A DNA stretch of 64,000 nucleotides, taken from Sulfurivermis sp040755915. Lineage in GTDB: Bacteria; Pseudomonadota; Gammaproteobacteria; Thiohalomonadales; Thiohalomonadaceae. Below are positions 42,380-51,208 of this stretch, in pieces. Under the pieces are notes generated by a model. That model was not told the origin of the DNA, did no database searches, and saw only the letters and a program-made list of their open reading frames with translations. Made by a program: the position numbers and the translations under genes. The stretch spans positions 24,376-88,375 of the forward strand of contig JBFLWM010000025.1 in the NCBI GenBank assembly GCA_040755915.1. Reading direction: 5' to 3'. How positions within the stretch are numbered: position 1 is the stretch's first letter; the number at the start of each line of letters is the position of its first letter.

Positions 42380-43812
42380 GCCCCTTTGACAAGGCGCGCT
42401 ATGAGCGTCTGTTGGAGGGGCTGGAGGCGGTTGAGATTTGGAGAAGCGAATTGAACGCGGAAATGCGGATTGATGCGCAGTATTTCCGGAGGCGCTACCT
42501 GCAGGAAGATGCGTGTCGTAGGCATTTCGAAAATGTCGCACTAGATGACGTCGCGTTTATTACCGATGGCCCTCATGGCTATCACGAGGTAGACGATGAA
42601 TCACCGATTGCGATGCTTACGGCGAAGTGTGCGAAAGGTTGGTTTGCCGATCGAAGTGAAGCCGATCGCATATCAGCGCATACGCACAACTCCAACCTGA
42701 GATCGTCACTAAAAGTCGACGATCTCATCCTTTCTACTCGTGGGACAGTCGGGCTTTGCGCGATTGTGGAACGCGATGCGCTCCCATCAAATATCGATCA
42801 AGACGTCGCCCGGATCGCTTTAAATCAGGACGCTGGAGTCAAGCCGACATTTCTACTCGCATATCTGAACTGTTCGTTCGGTCAAGACTGGATGGAACGG
42901 AACTGCACAGGCATGGTCCAGCAAGGTCTTTCTCTGGCCAGAGTACGTGAGCTTCCCGTGCCGCTGCTTTCAGACGACGTTCAGGCAGCGATCGCTAAGG
43001 TCGTTGAGTCCGCTTCTTATCTGCGGCGCAAAGCGAAAGAATCATATGAATCAGCCGAAACAGCGCTCCTCCGCGCCCTCGGCCTGGTGAACTGGCAGAC
43101 GCCAGAACCGCTGAGCTATGTGCGCAGTAGCCGAGACGCCTTCTCCGCCGGACGGTTGGATGCGGAGCACTTCCAGCCCAGGTTTGACAGGTTATTGGAG
43201 CACATTGAGGCTACCGGGCAAAGTTACCCTTTGGCTGACCTACTAACGGTGAATCAGCGTGGCAAGCAACCCGACTATGGCGATTCGGGCTTGCCGGTCG
43301 TGAACTCCAAACACGTGAACAACGGGGAGGTTCGCATTGATGCCGATAATCGTTTCGCCATCGTCGATGAAAAGATGTTGCTTATCGAACTGGGTGACGT
43401 ACTGATCAATGGAACTGGCGTGGGTACCATCGGCCGGGCCGCCACGTACTTGCATAGCGTTAAATCGGTCCCTGACAACCATGTCACAGTGCTGAGGCCA
43501 ACGCGCGGGATCGATCCCGTGTATTTGTCCGTATTCCTCAACTCGTTGGCGGGACAGATGCAGGTTGAGCAACGTCTACATGGCTCGTCAGGCCAGATTG
43601 AGTTGTACCCGAACGACATTGCACAGTTCTCTGTTTGGTTGGCTCCGGCTACGGTTCAAACTGAAATACGTAAGGCTGTTCAAGATAGTTTTGAAAAGAA
43701 ACAGCAGGCAGGGAAACTACTCGAAGCCGCCAAGCGCGCCGTGGAAATCGCCATCGAAGAGAGCGAAGCCGCCGCGCTCGAATATTTGGCCGATGTCGAG
43801 GGAACGGCGTGA
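42376..43812 (+). CDS. hsdS: Type I specificity subunit
   Basis: 478 residues with two target-recognition halves: about 45-215 (VALDDVAFITDGPHG ... VQQGLSLARVRELPVPLL) and about 280-440 (LADLLTVNQRGK ... QIELYPNDIAQFSVWL), each ended by a coiled helix (VVESASYLRRKAKESYESAE and VQDSFEKKQQAGKLLEAAK). Sequence composition is lower in GC than the neighbours, usual for acquired specificity genes. The DNA target cannot be read from the sequence. Confidence 0.9.
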   Translation: MSPFDKARYERLLEGLEAVEIWRSELNAEMRIDAQYFRRRYLQEDACRRHFENVALDDVAFITDGPHGYHEVDDESPIAMLTAKCAKGWFADRSEADRISAHTHNSNLRSSLKVDDLILSTRGTVGLCAIVERDALPSNIDQDVARIALNQDAGVKPTFLLAYLNCSFGQDWMERNCTGMVQQGLSLARVRELPVPLLSDDVQAAIAKVVESASYLRRKAKESYESAETALLRALGLVNWQTPEPLSYVRSSRDAFSAGRLDAEHFQPRFDRLLEHIEATGQSYPLADLLTVNQRGKQPDYGDSGLPVVNSKHVNNGEVRIDADNRFAIVDEKMLLIELGDVLINGTGVGTIGRAATYLHSVKSVPDNHVTVLRPTRGIDPVYLSVFLNSLAGQMQVEQRLHGSSGQIELYPNDIAQFSVWLAPATVQTEIRKAVQDSFEKKQQAGKLLEAAKRAVEIAIEESEAAALEYLADVEGTA

Positions 43813-43852
43813 GCATGACTGCCGCGCAGCCGGCTCAAGATATCCAGTATCT

Positions 43853-43936
43853 GTAGGATGGGTGGAGCGCAGCGTAACCCATCGGGGTTGTAGATGTGTC
43901 GGGTCGATGGGTTGCGCTGCGCTCCACCCATCCTAC
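43853..43936. repeat. GTAGGATGGGTGGAGCGCAG palindrome after hsdS
   Basis: Left arm from 43853 and a right arm ending ATCCTAC at 43936 pair over more than 20 bases around a central GTGTCGGG stretch. This class of GTAGG...CCTAC element is common between genes in gammaproteobacteria (from memory). Confidence 0.75.
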
Positions 43937-43982
43937 AAATTGTCAGCACCATGGGCGAGTAATACCAAGGATGAATGACGTC

Positions 43983-45545
43983 ATGTCGTATATGTTCGAT
44001 TTGCGCTTTGCGGCCATGGATGCAGATGGCGCTGGTGTCGTGGGTTTGCCGCCGACAATGGCGCTGGAACTGACGGAACACGGCGGCGTGCGCTGGCGGG
44101 TAGGCGATGGCAATGCGGCGGTGCGTATCCACATTCCCAGTCTCCATTCTCCGTTCGTGTCGGTCTGGGTTTGGGCCGTGGCCATTGCGCATCGCCTGCT
44201 GCCGGTGACGCTGCGGATCGACGAGGAAGGCTGTTATACGGACTTATGCGCCGAGGACAATGGCGGCGGCTTGCGGTTGACGCTGCGGCAGACGAATGCC
44301 TTCGGTGAGGTATATCGAAGCCTGCATTGGCGGGAGGCGCGCCTGGGCTGGTTGCAGCGTGTCGGTGCGACCTTTGGCGGTTTTCTGGGCGGTGCCTTCA
44401 ACGGTTCAGAATGGCACGGCGGCCCGGCCTTCTGGCCGGAGTCGGGGCAGTTTCTGCCCTGGGGCTGGCCGCATGCGCAAGGGTTGTACGCCTCTGCCCA
44501 TGACAGCGACTGGCCCGCGCCGGCCCTGCATGCGTGGTTCTATCTCTCCCTTGCCCGCCGGTTTGACCCCTTTGTGCTGCGTGATGCCTGGTGCCCGGAG
44601 GATCAGGAGGCGTTTGCACGCCTGCGCTATCTGTTCGCACTGCGGCGCCGGAAGGCGCTGGCGTGCGCCTGCGCGGCTCTCGGTGAGCACTTGCCGTCAT
44701 CGCTGGCGGCGGCGCTCGATGGGCAGTTCGAGGCGGCACGGGATCTGTTCGAGGAGCTGGAGATACAGCGCGAACTGGGTATCTTCGATCGGGCGATCGA
44801 AGATTATGTCCGCCCCGAATTGGCCGATGCGCGCGGCCGCGAGCGGCTTTTGCACCAGCTGGCCTTCGGCTTCGAGGCGGCAGTGCATGAATTGGCACAC
44901 GGCACGGCCTTGCAGCTGCTGCCGCTAGTGCCCCTGGTCCCCGGCGCCTGGCTGGCCGATGAGTGGGCACGGCCCGGCCGTGTCCTGGCGGTGGAAGGGG
45001 TGCGGCGGGTGATCGATTGGGGCGAGGTCGGCATCAGCACCGAACAGGGTTTTTACGGCAGTTGGCGCTGGCCCATCGCCGCGCCCCATGGCTTCGTGTT
45101 TCCCGATGAACCCTTGTTTCGGCGCTGGCGCCTCTTTGCGACAGCGCCGCAGACAGCGGGTTACACCGTCTGCCCCTGTTGCGGGTATCCGACGCTGGAG
45201 GAAGAACCGGAAGAAATTTTGGACTGTCCGTTGTGTGGCTGGCCTCTGTATCTGTTGTCGCGCCATCCCTTGCCCAATCCGGATGCTCCCCTGTTTGATG
45301 ACGCACGCGGCGATCATGAGGTTTGGCCGACGTTGCGCGAATCAAGGCGCTACTTCACCGTGCATGGTGATGCGTTCTCGCCCGACGATGCGGCACGTGC
45401 GGAATGGCTGCGACGTGATGACATATCCGCCTTGCGCTGCAAGCTGGCAGCGCAATTCGACACCTGGCTTGCCGATCCGGCGCGTGATGCGAGTCCGTTG
45501 CCCGAAGATGAGTGGCAGCGGCTGGCCTGGATGTCGCGGGAGTAG
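43983..45545 (+). CDS. Uncharacterised protein with C-terminal CPCC zinc-ribbon-like domain
   Basis: 520 residues. Most of the protein is not recognised. Near residue 393-420 it has CPCCGYPTL and then CPLCGWPLY after a 15-residue acidic linker, which matches the cysteine-rich CPCC domain. The last 80 residues contain the SRRYFTVHGDAFSP segment often after CPCC. ATG 43983 has AAGGA about 11 bases upstream; ATG 43971 is an alternative. It lies directly after the restriction genes, so an accessory role is possible. Confidence 0.72.
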   Translation: MSYMFDLRFAAMDADGAGVVGLPPTMALELTEHGGVRWRVGDGNAAVRIHIPSLHSPFVSVWVWAVAIAHRLLPVTLRIDEEGCYTDLCAEDNGGGLRLTLRQTNAFGEVYRSLHWREARLGWLQRVGATFGGFLGGAFNGSEWHGGPAFWPESGQFLPWGWPHAQGLYASAHDSDWPAPALHAWFYLSLARRFDPFVLRDAWCPEDQEAFARLRYLFALRRRKALACACAALGEHLPSSLAAALDGQFEAARDLFEELEIQRELGIFDRAIEDYVRPELADARGRERLLHQLAFGFEAAVHELAHGTALQLLPLVPLVPGAWLADEWARPGRVLAVEGVRRVIDWGEVGISTEQGFYGSWRWPIAAPHGFVFPDEPLFRRWRLFATAPQTAGYTVCPCCGYPTLEEEPEEILDCPLCGWPLYLLSRHPLPNPDAPLFDDARGDHEVWPTLRESRRYFTVHGDAFSPDDAARAEWLRRDDISALRCKLAAQFDTWLADPARDASPLPEDEWQRLAWMSRE

Positions 45546-45633
45546 ATTTCATATCGCCGGCTGCAGGCGCTCACCGAAAAGAAAAGGGAGCGTTGGCTGA
45601 TTACGATATGTAGACACCTGCTATTCTTTGCCC

Positions 45634-45822
45634 ATGCCCAGACTTTCTTTTTTCCTTATCTACCTGCGCTGTTTCTGGCCTGCCGTGCCGGCGGCCGCCT
45701 TCACGCTGGGGCTCGGCTGGTTGCTGTGGGGGCTGAGTCCGTGGGTGTCGGTGATGGTGCCGGTTGGCGGCGGCTTGATGTTGTTCGCGATGCTGGCGCT
45801 GGTCGACAGTGCGGCGCATTAG
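45634..45822 (+). CDS. Small two-helix membrane protein
   Basis: 62 residues dominated by two hydrophobic helices (about 5-32 and 36-57). No known family. No clear ribosome site. It may be real because the frame is hydrophobic throughout and starts with a basic residue. Confidence 0.45.
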   Translation: MPRLSFFLIYLRCFWPAVPAAAFTLGLGWLLWGLSPWVSVMVPVGGGLMLFAMLALVDSAAH

Positions 45823-45862
45823 CCGCCTTCTTTCTCAATCTCCCTTGGCCTGAGAAGCGTCC

Positions 45863-46501
45863 TTACCTTTTCGTCAGCCCTGCGGCCATGAACCCGCCCC
45901 ACGGTACGGTGGTGGGCAGAACAGATTCAATGACGCGGGAAGTCCATTTGCCGTCGGGTAGGAAGATGGCGTAGCCCAATCTCAGTTCGGTGGATGCGGG
46001 TTCAAGCCCCGCAACCCAGGCGCGCACCGCCGCCGCGTCATCCCAGCGGGCGCCGGCGTAGGTGCCTCTGCCGGCCTTTTGCCGGTATAGCAGGCTGCGG
46101 CGGTGCAGCAGGCCCAGCACCACGCCGCGGCGGGCGACGCGCCACATCTCGCTCAATGCCTGCGCCGGGTCGGGAACGAAGCAGAGGGAGGTGACGGCGG
46201 CGCAGTGGTCGAAGCTCCCGTCGGCGAAGGGCAGGGCCTGCGCATCGCCTGCGCGGTAGTCGATGGCGCCGCCCAGGGTGCGGGCGTAATCCAGGGCGGC
46301 GGCATCCGGGTCGAGGCCGGTGACGTGCAGCCCCATGGCGGCGTAGCGGCGGGCGAAGTGGCCGGTGCCGGTGCCGACGTCGAGCAGGGTCGCACTGCGC
46401 TCCATCGGCAGCAGGCGCCACAGCAGCGCGAATTCGCGCTGCGCGATCCAGGCGCCGCGCGGGGTGTGGTACCAGGCTTCGTAATCCTGCGGCGTGTTCA
46501 A
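45863..46501 (-). CDS. Class I SAM-dependent methyltransferase (UbiE/type 11)
   Basis: 212 residues. LLDVGTGTGHFARRYA (about 39-54) binds SAM, GLDPDAAALDYAR follows, and ALPFADGSFDHCAAVTSLCFV is motif II of the type 11 family. It starts at TTG 46501 overlapping the TlpA stop (TTGA), so the two genes are coupled. Substrate unknown; a thiol or metalloid product is possible given the thioredoxin partner but unproven. Confidence 0.82.
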   Translation of the reverse strand: MNTPQDYEAWYHTPRGAWIAQREFALLWRLLPMERSATLLDVGTGTGHFARRYAAMGLHVTGLDPDAAALDYARTLGGAIDYRAGDAQALPFADGSFDHCAAVTSLCFVPDPAQALSEMWRVARRGVVLGLLHRRSLLYRQKAGRGTYAGARWDDAAAVRAWVAGLEPASTELRLGYAIFLPDGKWTSRVIESVLPTTVPWGGFMAAGLTKR

Positions 46502-47007
46502 TGGGTGCGCAGTTTCAGCACCGGCGCCAGCAGTTGAGGGTCGTCCCACTCGCGGCCGCCGATGGCGCGGTAGGCGATGCGGCCCTGTGGGTCGACCACG
46601 AAGGTGGCGGGCAGCCCCTGCACCGGCCACAGGCCGAGCACGCTGCTGTCCAGGTCGAGCAGCAGGGGGAAATCCACCGGGTAATTGGCGGTGAACTGGA
46701 ACACCGTATCGGCGCTCTCGCCGACGTTGACCGCCAGCATCAGCACGCCCTCGGCCTGCAACTGTTCCCAGGCGCGCTGCATGGAGGGCATCTCCTCGCG
46801 GCAGGGCGGGCACCAGGTGGCCCAGAAGTTGACGATCACCGGGCGGCCGCGCAGTTCGGACAGGCGCCAGGTCTTGCCGTCCACGTCCTGCAGGGTGAAG
46901 TCCGGTGCCGGCGGCAGGCCGGCCACCGGGGTGAGGGTCTGTTTGCCGGCGGCGGAGGCGCACAGCGGCAGCAGCAGGGCGGTGAGCAACAGCCAGAATC
47001 GCAGCAT
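46498..47007 (-). CDS. TlpA/ResA-like thiol-disulfide protein
   Basis: 169 residues with a signal peptide (about 1-20) and ATWCPPCREEMPSM (active cysteines near 72 and 75), then the cis-proline segment GLPATFVVD. Second TlpA-like protein of the window. ATG 47007 is preceded by GAGGAGA; an ATG six codons earlier includes this site. Methyltransferase gene downstream overlaps it. Confidence 0.88.
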   Translation of the reverse strand: MLRFWLLLTALLLPLCASAAGKQTLTPVAGLPPAPDFTLQDVDGKTWRLSELRGRPVIVNFWATWCPPCREEMPSMQRAWEQLQAEGVLMLAVNVGESADTVFQFTANYPVDFPLLLDLDSSVLGLWPVQGLPATFVVDPQGRIAYRAIGGREWDDPQLLAPVLKLRTH

Positions 47008-47076
47008 GTAAGGTCTCCTCATCACAGTTATTCACCGCCCGATATTGATGGGCATTCCGGGCTTGGGGCAGCGATG

Positions 47077-47159
47077 CCCCTGTAGGAGCGGATCGTATCC
47101 GCGATCCGGCGCCAAATCAGAACCCGGCAGGTCGCGGATACGATCCGCTCCTACAGGGG
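47077..47159. repeat. GTAGGAGCGGATCG palindrome with 28-bp arms
   Basis: Arms 47077-47104 and 47132-47159 are perfectly complementary over 28 bases with a 27-base loop. It lies between the tlpA-like gene and the secreted hypothetical gene and could act as a strong transcript end on either strand. Confidence 0.88.
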
Positions 47160-47163
47160 ACGT

Positions 47164-47727
47164 TCATTGATCGGCGGCGCATTGCATGGCGGGGAAGCGC
47201 TGTCGTTTGGGCACATCACCGCTGCGCCACACCACCTCCAGATCGAAGCGGCTGCCCGGCGCGAGGCCGAGGGTAATCATGCCCATATTCCAGTCGCCCG
47301 GCGCGAAGCGCTGCTCGGTGGGGAACAGGGACCAGCGGAAGGCGATGCGTGCCGGCTGGCTGACGCCCATGCGTTCCCATTCTTTCTGCCACTGCGCCTC
47401 CAGGCGCAGCGGCTGCGCGCTGCCGCCGACGGGGTGCACGCGCCACTCGGCCAGGTCCAGCGCCAGGGGCGCGGTCGCGTCGGTACCGTTGCGGATGATG
47501 GCCTGGAACACGCAGTCCGCCGCCAGCGGCTCGGCCTGTTCCGGCAGGAAGCCGCGGCCCTGGAAGAAGGCGCGCGTCTGGTCCGGCAGGCGCTGGGTGA
47601 AGGTGAAGGAGGCGCCCTCACCCTGCCAGTGCCAGCCGGGCAGGCCGCTGCCCTCCTCGCTCATCTGCTGCACCGCAGCGGCGGCCGGGCCGCAGGCGAG
47701 CAGGAGCAGCGTCAGGCCAAGGCGCAT
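47164..47727 (-). CDS. Secreted protein of unknown function
   Basis: 187 residues with a signal peptide (about 1-18). Beta-rich mature part with two cysteines (ADCVFQA and the terminal MQCAADQ). No family recognised. It shares one base with the stop of the hydrolase gene upstream, so both are probably co-translated and act in the periplasm. Confidence 0.72.
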   Translation of the reverse strand: MRLGLTLLLLACGPAAAAVQQMSEEGSGLPGWHWQGEGASFTFTQRLPDQTRAFFQGRGFLPEQAEPLAADCVFQAIIRNGTDATAPLALDLAEWRVHPVGGSAQPLRLEAQWQKEWERMGVSQPARIAFRWSLFPTEQRFAPGDWNMGMITLGLAPGSRFDLEVVWRSGDVPKRQRFPAMQCAADQ

Positions 47728-48617
47728 CAGTGCGCCTCGATGAACGCCACCGCGGCGTCGGCCAGCTCCTCGGCGTAGAGGTCGAGGAAGAAGTGGTCGG
47801 CGCCGTCGATGGTGACGAGCTGGGCATGCTTGCCGGGCTGCACCTCGGCCATCTTCTGCGGCAGGTCGCGCACGGTGGTGTCGTCGCCGCCGGCGATGAC
47901 CAGCACCGGCTTGCGCACCTCGCGCAGCACCGTCGGCGTGTCCATGCGCGGGTCGGGCTTGTGGTAGGAGAGGAAGGCGGCGGCGGTGGCCGTGGTCTGT
48001 GGGCAGTAGATGAAGTCCACCGGCTGCAGCAGGGTATCGCCCTGGCCCTTGGCCACCAGGGCCTCGGCCTTCTTCAGTTCGGCGGCGAGGGGTTTGCCGT
48101 AGCGGGTCTGGTAATTCTTTTCGTCATAGCCGGCGCTCCAGGTCTGCGGCGCGGCGAGGACCAGGCTCCTGATCGGCGCGCTGTCGTGGGCGGCGGCGTA
48201 GCGGGCGATTTGGTTGCCGCCGCGCGAGTGGCCGAACAGCACGATGGACTGCACGCCCTGGCCCTTGAGCCAGTCCAGCCACAGGCCGACCTCGTCCACC
48301 GCGTCGGTGTGCAGGTGGCGGTGCGGCGCGGCGCAGTCGTACATGCCCTCGCGCTGGCTCTGGCCCAGGCTGAGGTTCACCGCCAGGGAGCTGTAGCCGC
48401 GCTCACGGAAGGCCTGCTGCAGGGTAGTGATGATTTCCATGCGGTTGTGGGCCAGGGTGCCGTGCAGCATCAGGATCACCGGCCCGGCCTTCCAGTCGTC
48501 GCCGGCCCGTTCCAGCTCGGCACTGACCTGCAACCCCTGGTGGGTCAGGGTGAGGGTTTCGGCCTGGGCGTTGCCGAGGGCGATGAGCAGGCACAGAATG
48601 GGTAGCAGGCGTTTCAT
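47727..48617 (-). CDS. Exported alpha/beta hydrolase
   Basis: 296 residues with a signal peptide (cleavage near AQA-ETL, residue 19). Motifs: VILMLHGTLAHN (oxyanion side, about 47-58), nucleophile elbow FGHSRGGNQ (Ser near 131), Asp in GGDDTT (about 243) and His in GADHFF (about 275). Esterase or thioesterase activity is likely; substrate unknown. It is divergent from the ArsR-rhodanese gene and shares its operator-bearing promoter region. Confidence 0.83.
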   Translation of the reverse strand: MKRLLPILCLLIALGNAQAETLTLTHQGLQVSAELERAGDDWKAGPVILMLHGTLAHNRMEIITTLQQAFRERGYSSLAVNLSLGQSQREGMYDCAAPHRHLHTDAVDEVGLWLDWLKGQGVQSIVLFGHSRGGNQIARYAAAHDSAPIRSLVLAAPQTWSAGYDEKNYQTRYGKPLAAELKKAEALVAKGQGDTLLQPVDFIYCPQTTATAAAFLSYHKPDPRMDTPTVLREVRKPVLVIAGGDDTTVRDLPQKMAEVQPGKHAQLVTIDGADHFFLDLYAEELADAAVAFIEAH

Positions 48618-48643
48618 GATGACTCCTCTGATGCAGTGTTATA

Positions 48644-48663
48644 ATTCAAGCTGTTTATTGAAT
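48644..48663. promoter_or_regulatory. ATTCAA-N8-TTGAAT operator in the divergent promoter
   Basis: Perfect 6-8-6 dyad ATTCAA-GCTGTTTA-TTGAAT, 23 bases before the ArsR-rhodanese start and 27 before the hydrolase start. The same layout occurs at 29743-29762. AT-rich dyads of this kind are typical ArsR-family sites, so autoregulation is likely. Confidence 0.6.
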
Positions 48664-48685
48664 ATTTGAAGGGGGCGCCCCGACG

Positions 48686-49342
48686 ATGTCAAGCCAAGGC
48701 TTCAAACAGCAACTCTTCGAGCAGTTCGCCCGCGTGGCGAAGGCGATGGCCAACGGCAACCGTCTGGAACTGCTGGAGTTCCTCGCCCAGGGCGAGCGCA
48801 CGGTGGAGGCCCTGGCCAAGGTCTCCGGCCTCACCGTCGCCAACACCTCGCAGCACCTGCAGCAGCTGCGCCAGGCCGGGCTGGTGGTCGCCCGCAAGGA
48901 GGGGCAGCACGTCCACTACCGCCTCTCCGGCGACGATGTCATTGCCGCCCTGGAATGCCTGCGCCGGGTGGCGGAGACCCACCTCGCCGACGTGTCGCGT
49001 CTGGTGGACACTTATTTGACCGTCAAGGACAGCCTGGAACCGTTGCCCGCCACCGAACTCCTGAGCCGCGCCCGCGATGGGCTGGTCACCGTGCTCGACG
49101 TGCGTCCGCCCGAGGAGTTCGCCGCCGGCCACCTGCCCGGCGCCATCAACATCCCGCTGGCCGAGCTGGAGCAGCATCTGGCCGAGCTGCCCAAAGAGAA
49201 CGAGGTGGTGGCCTACTGCCGCGGGCCGTACTGCGTCCTCGCCTTCGAGGCGGTGCGCCGCCTGCGCGCCCAGGGCTACCAGGCGCGGCGCCTGGAAAAC
49301 GGCTACCCGGAGTGGAAGCAGGCCGGTCTCCCCGTTGAATAG
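48686..49342 (+). CDS. ArsR-family regulator fused to a rhodanese domain
   Basis: 218 residues. N-terminal winged helix (about 10-105; recognition helix in LTVANTSQHLQQLRQAGLV) and C-terminal rhodanese (about 122-218) with active loop AYCRGPYC, Cys178 and Cys183. Cys91 lies in the long helix between the domains. Such fusions are thought to sense sulfane sulfur through the rhodanese cysteines. It probably represses itself and the hydrolase gene, and perhaps the 20047-29710 operon, through the shared dyad (inference). Confidence 0.9.
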   Translation: MSSQGFKQQLFEQFARVAKAMANGNRLELLEFLAQGERTVEALAKVSGLTVANTSQHLQQLRQAGLVVARKEGQHVHYRLSGDDVIAALECLRRVAETHLADVSRLVDTYLTVKDSLEPLPATELLSRARDGLVTVLDVRPPEEFAAGHLPGAINIPLAELEQHLAELPKENEVVAYCRGPYCVLAFEAVRRLRAQGYQARRLENGYPEWKQAGLPVE

Positions 49343-49390
49343 CCCCGCCCTGCCGTGGGGTGGATAAGCGCCGCACATCCACCAAGCGGG

Positions 49391-49512
49391 CAGGTGCGAG
49401 GGGCAAGGTACGAGATACGAGGGCGGTGTGCGCTGCGCGCATGTTTGAGTTCATACATCGCACCAGGCAGCGAGTTCATTCCTCGTACCTTGTCCCCCGT
49501 ATCTCGTACCTG
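49391..49512. repeat. Inverted repeat GGTACGAGATACGAGG
   Basis: GGCAAGGTACGAGATACGAGG on the left is mirrored by CCTCGTACC...GTATCTCGTACCTG on the right, about 60 bases apart. No gene in this 170-base gap; it separates convergent genes. Confidence 0.65.
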
Positions 49513-49514
49513 TG

Positions 49515-50714
49515 TTATTCCCATCTCCCCTGCGCATAGCGCACCTGCGCGCCGCCCTCACCCTTGTGCACCCAGGCCAGGTGCAGGCGGTCGCCGTGCC
49601 ACAGCAGCACCGGGTTGTCCTGGCTGCCGGGGCCGGCGGCGCCGGTTACGGTGAAGTCGTCGCTCCACTCCTTCTCGCTGTGACGCGTGGACAGCCAGAT
49701 GTCCGGCGTATCGTCGCGCGGGTCGTCCCAGGCGGCGACCACGCCGTGGGGCGTGACGGCCACGGCTGGGTGCCACTGGGGCTTCTCCGCGCCGAAGGCG
49801 TCCTGGGCCTTTTCGTTGGCGCCGAAGCTCTGGCCACCGTCGGCACTCACGCCGGCGTAGGTGTCGTAGCCGGAGAGGAAGTCGCGCTTGTCCATCCACA
49901 CCGCCGCCACGGTGGCGGCGCCGTCGCCGGCGAGGGAGACGCGGGTGACGCCGGGGCCGCGGCCGAGGCCCAGTTCGGCGGCGCTGCTCTGGCGCGGGAT
50001 TTCGTTGAGCGGCTGCGGCGTGCTCCACTGCGCGCCATCACTGCTGGTCGCGGTGAGCAGGCGGGTGTGGCCGGCGCGGCGGTCTTCCCAGGCGATGGCG
50101 TAGCCTTGCGCTGTCGCCGCCAGGGAGGCGTAGAGCTGTTCGTCCTGGGTGGGGCTGGTGTCCACGGCGCGGGCGGCGCCGGTACTGATCTGCATGCCGT
50201 CCACGGCGAGCGGGGCGCTGACCAGGCGCAGGAAGCGGCCGTCGCGGCGCCCCCAGGCGGCGTGGAGGCGGCCGTTGCCGGCGGCCAGGGTGACCTGGGC
50301 CGATACGGTTTGGTCCAGCGGGGTGGGCGCGCCCTGCGCTGTGGCGCTGAACACCCGCGCCACCACCTTGCCGTCCTGCTCGAAGGCGGCGAGGAAGCGG
50401 TCGCCACCCAGGCCGACCACCACCGGCTCGTAGGCCTCCCTGCCGGTGCTCAGGCGCAGCGGGGCGGCAAAGCCGGGCCGGTCGAGCCGGCGCAGGGCGG
50501 CGTAGACCTGCGGGCTGCCGTCGCGGTTGTCCTCCCACACCACGGCGAGGCGGTCGCCGCTGGCGGCGAGGTTGCCGCGCCCGGCGGATTCCAGGTGGGG
50601 GAACAGCTTCACCCGCGGTTCGCCCGATGCCGCTTCGAAGTCGGCGAACACCCACTCCGCCTGTGCGGGCAGGGTCAGCGCCAGGCCCAGCAGTCCGGCT
50701 GCCAGCATTCTCAT
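49515..50714 (-). CDS. Secreted beta-propeller-like (BNR/sialidase-fold) protein
   Basis: 399 residues with a signal peptide (about 1-19). Repeated blades of the form LAVVWEDNRDGSPQVYAA, HAAWGRRDGRFLRL, YAIAWEDRRAGHTRLL and VVAAWDDPRDDTPDIWLS suggest a six-bladed BNR-type propeller. Sialidase catalysis is not implied. ATG 50714 overlaps the stop of the thioredoxin gene (ATGA). Role probably periplasmic binding or scaffold. Confidence 0.78.
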   Translation of the reverse strand: MRMLAAGLLGLALTLPAQAEWVFADFEAASGEPRVKLFPHLESAGRGNLAASGDRLAVVWEDNRDGSPQVYAALRRLDRPGFAAPLRLSTGREAYEPVVVGLGGDRFLAAFEQDGKVVARVFSATAQGAPTPLDQTVSAQVTLAAGNGRLHAAWGRRDGRFLRLVSAPLAVDGMQISTGAARAVDTSPTQDEQLYASLAATAQGYAIAWEDRRAGHTRLLTATSSDGAQWSTPQPLNEIPRQSSAAELGLGRGPGVTRVSLAGDGAATVAAVWMDKRDFLSGYDTYAGVSADGGQSFGANEKAQDAFGAEKPQWHPAVAVTPHGVVAAWDDPRDDTPDIWLSTRHSEKEWSDDFTVTGAAGPGSQDNPVLLWHGDRLHLAWVHKGEGGAQVRYAQGRWE

Positions 50715-51208
50715 GCCGGGTTCTCCGCCAGGAATTCCAGCAGTTTCATCTTTCGGTAGTGGCCGCCCTGGATGTAGCGGTCGAAGTCGCGGAAGTCCTG
50801 CACGGTCTTGAAGCCCGGCACCTTGAGGATGGGGCTGCCGTCCGGTTCCAGGTAGAGGAACACCGGGGTGGCGAAGACGTTGAGGCGGGCGCCCAGCTCC
50901 ATTTCGGTGAGGCGCTCGCCGGAGGGCAGGGTCAGGCGGTTGCCGCTCTCGGCGTCGACGTAGACCAGCACGTAGTTGTCGCTGTAGCGCTGTTTCAGGC
51001 CGGCGTCGAAGAAGCTCTCCTTGTTGGTCTTGTCGCACCAGGCGCAGCCGTAGCGGCCGAAGTAGAGGAAGATCTTCCTGCCGCTGGCCTGGGCCTGGCG
51101 CAGGCCCTCGTCGTAGGGCACGAAGGCGTAGCCGGCCGGGGGATCGGCCTGCACGGCGGCGGCAAACAGCAGGGTGGCGAGGGCCAGCAGGCAGGTCAGG
51201 GCGTTCAT
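50711..51208 (-). CDS. Periplasmic thioredoxin-like protein (SoxW/Thioredoxin_7 type)
   Basis: 165 residues with a signal peptide (about 1-21) and YGCAWCDKTNKESF (active CAWC near 55-58), then LNVFATPVFLYLEPDG with the cis-proline. This layout is shared by SoxW-like proteins that keep sulfur-oxidation partners reduced. A sox cluster is not in the window. First gene of a two-gene unit with the propeller protein. Confidence 0.83.
   Translation of the reverse strand: MNALTCLLALATLLFAAAVQADPPAGYAFVPYDEGLRQAQASGRKIFLYFGRYGCAWCDKTNKESFFDAGLKQRYSDNYVLVYVDAESGNRLTLPSGERLTEMELGARLNVFATPVFLYLEPDGSPILKVPGFKTVQDFRDFDRYIQGGHYRKMKLLEFLAENPA

Noticed and set aside
49515..50714. Sialidase function for the propeller protein
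   Set aside because: The repeated blades support a beta-propeller but the catalytic arginine triad and nucleophile Tyr could not be identified.
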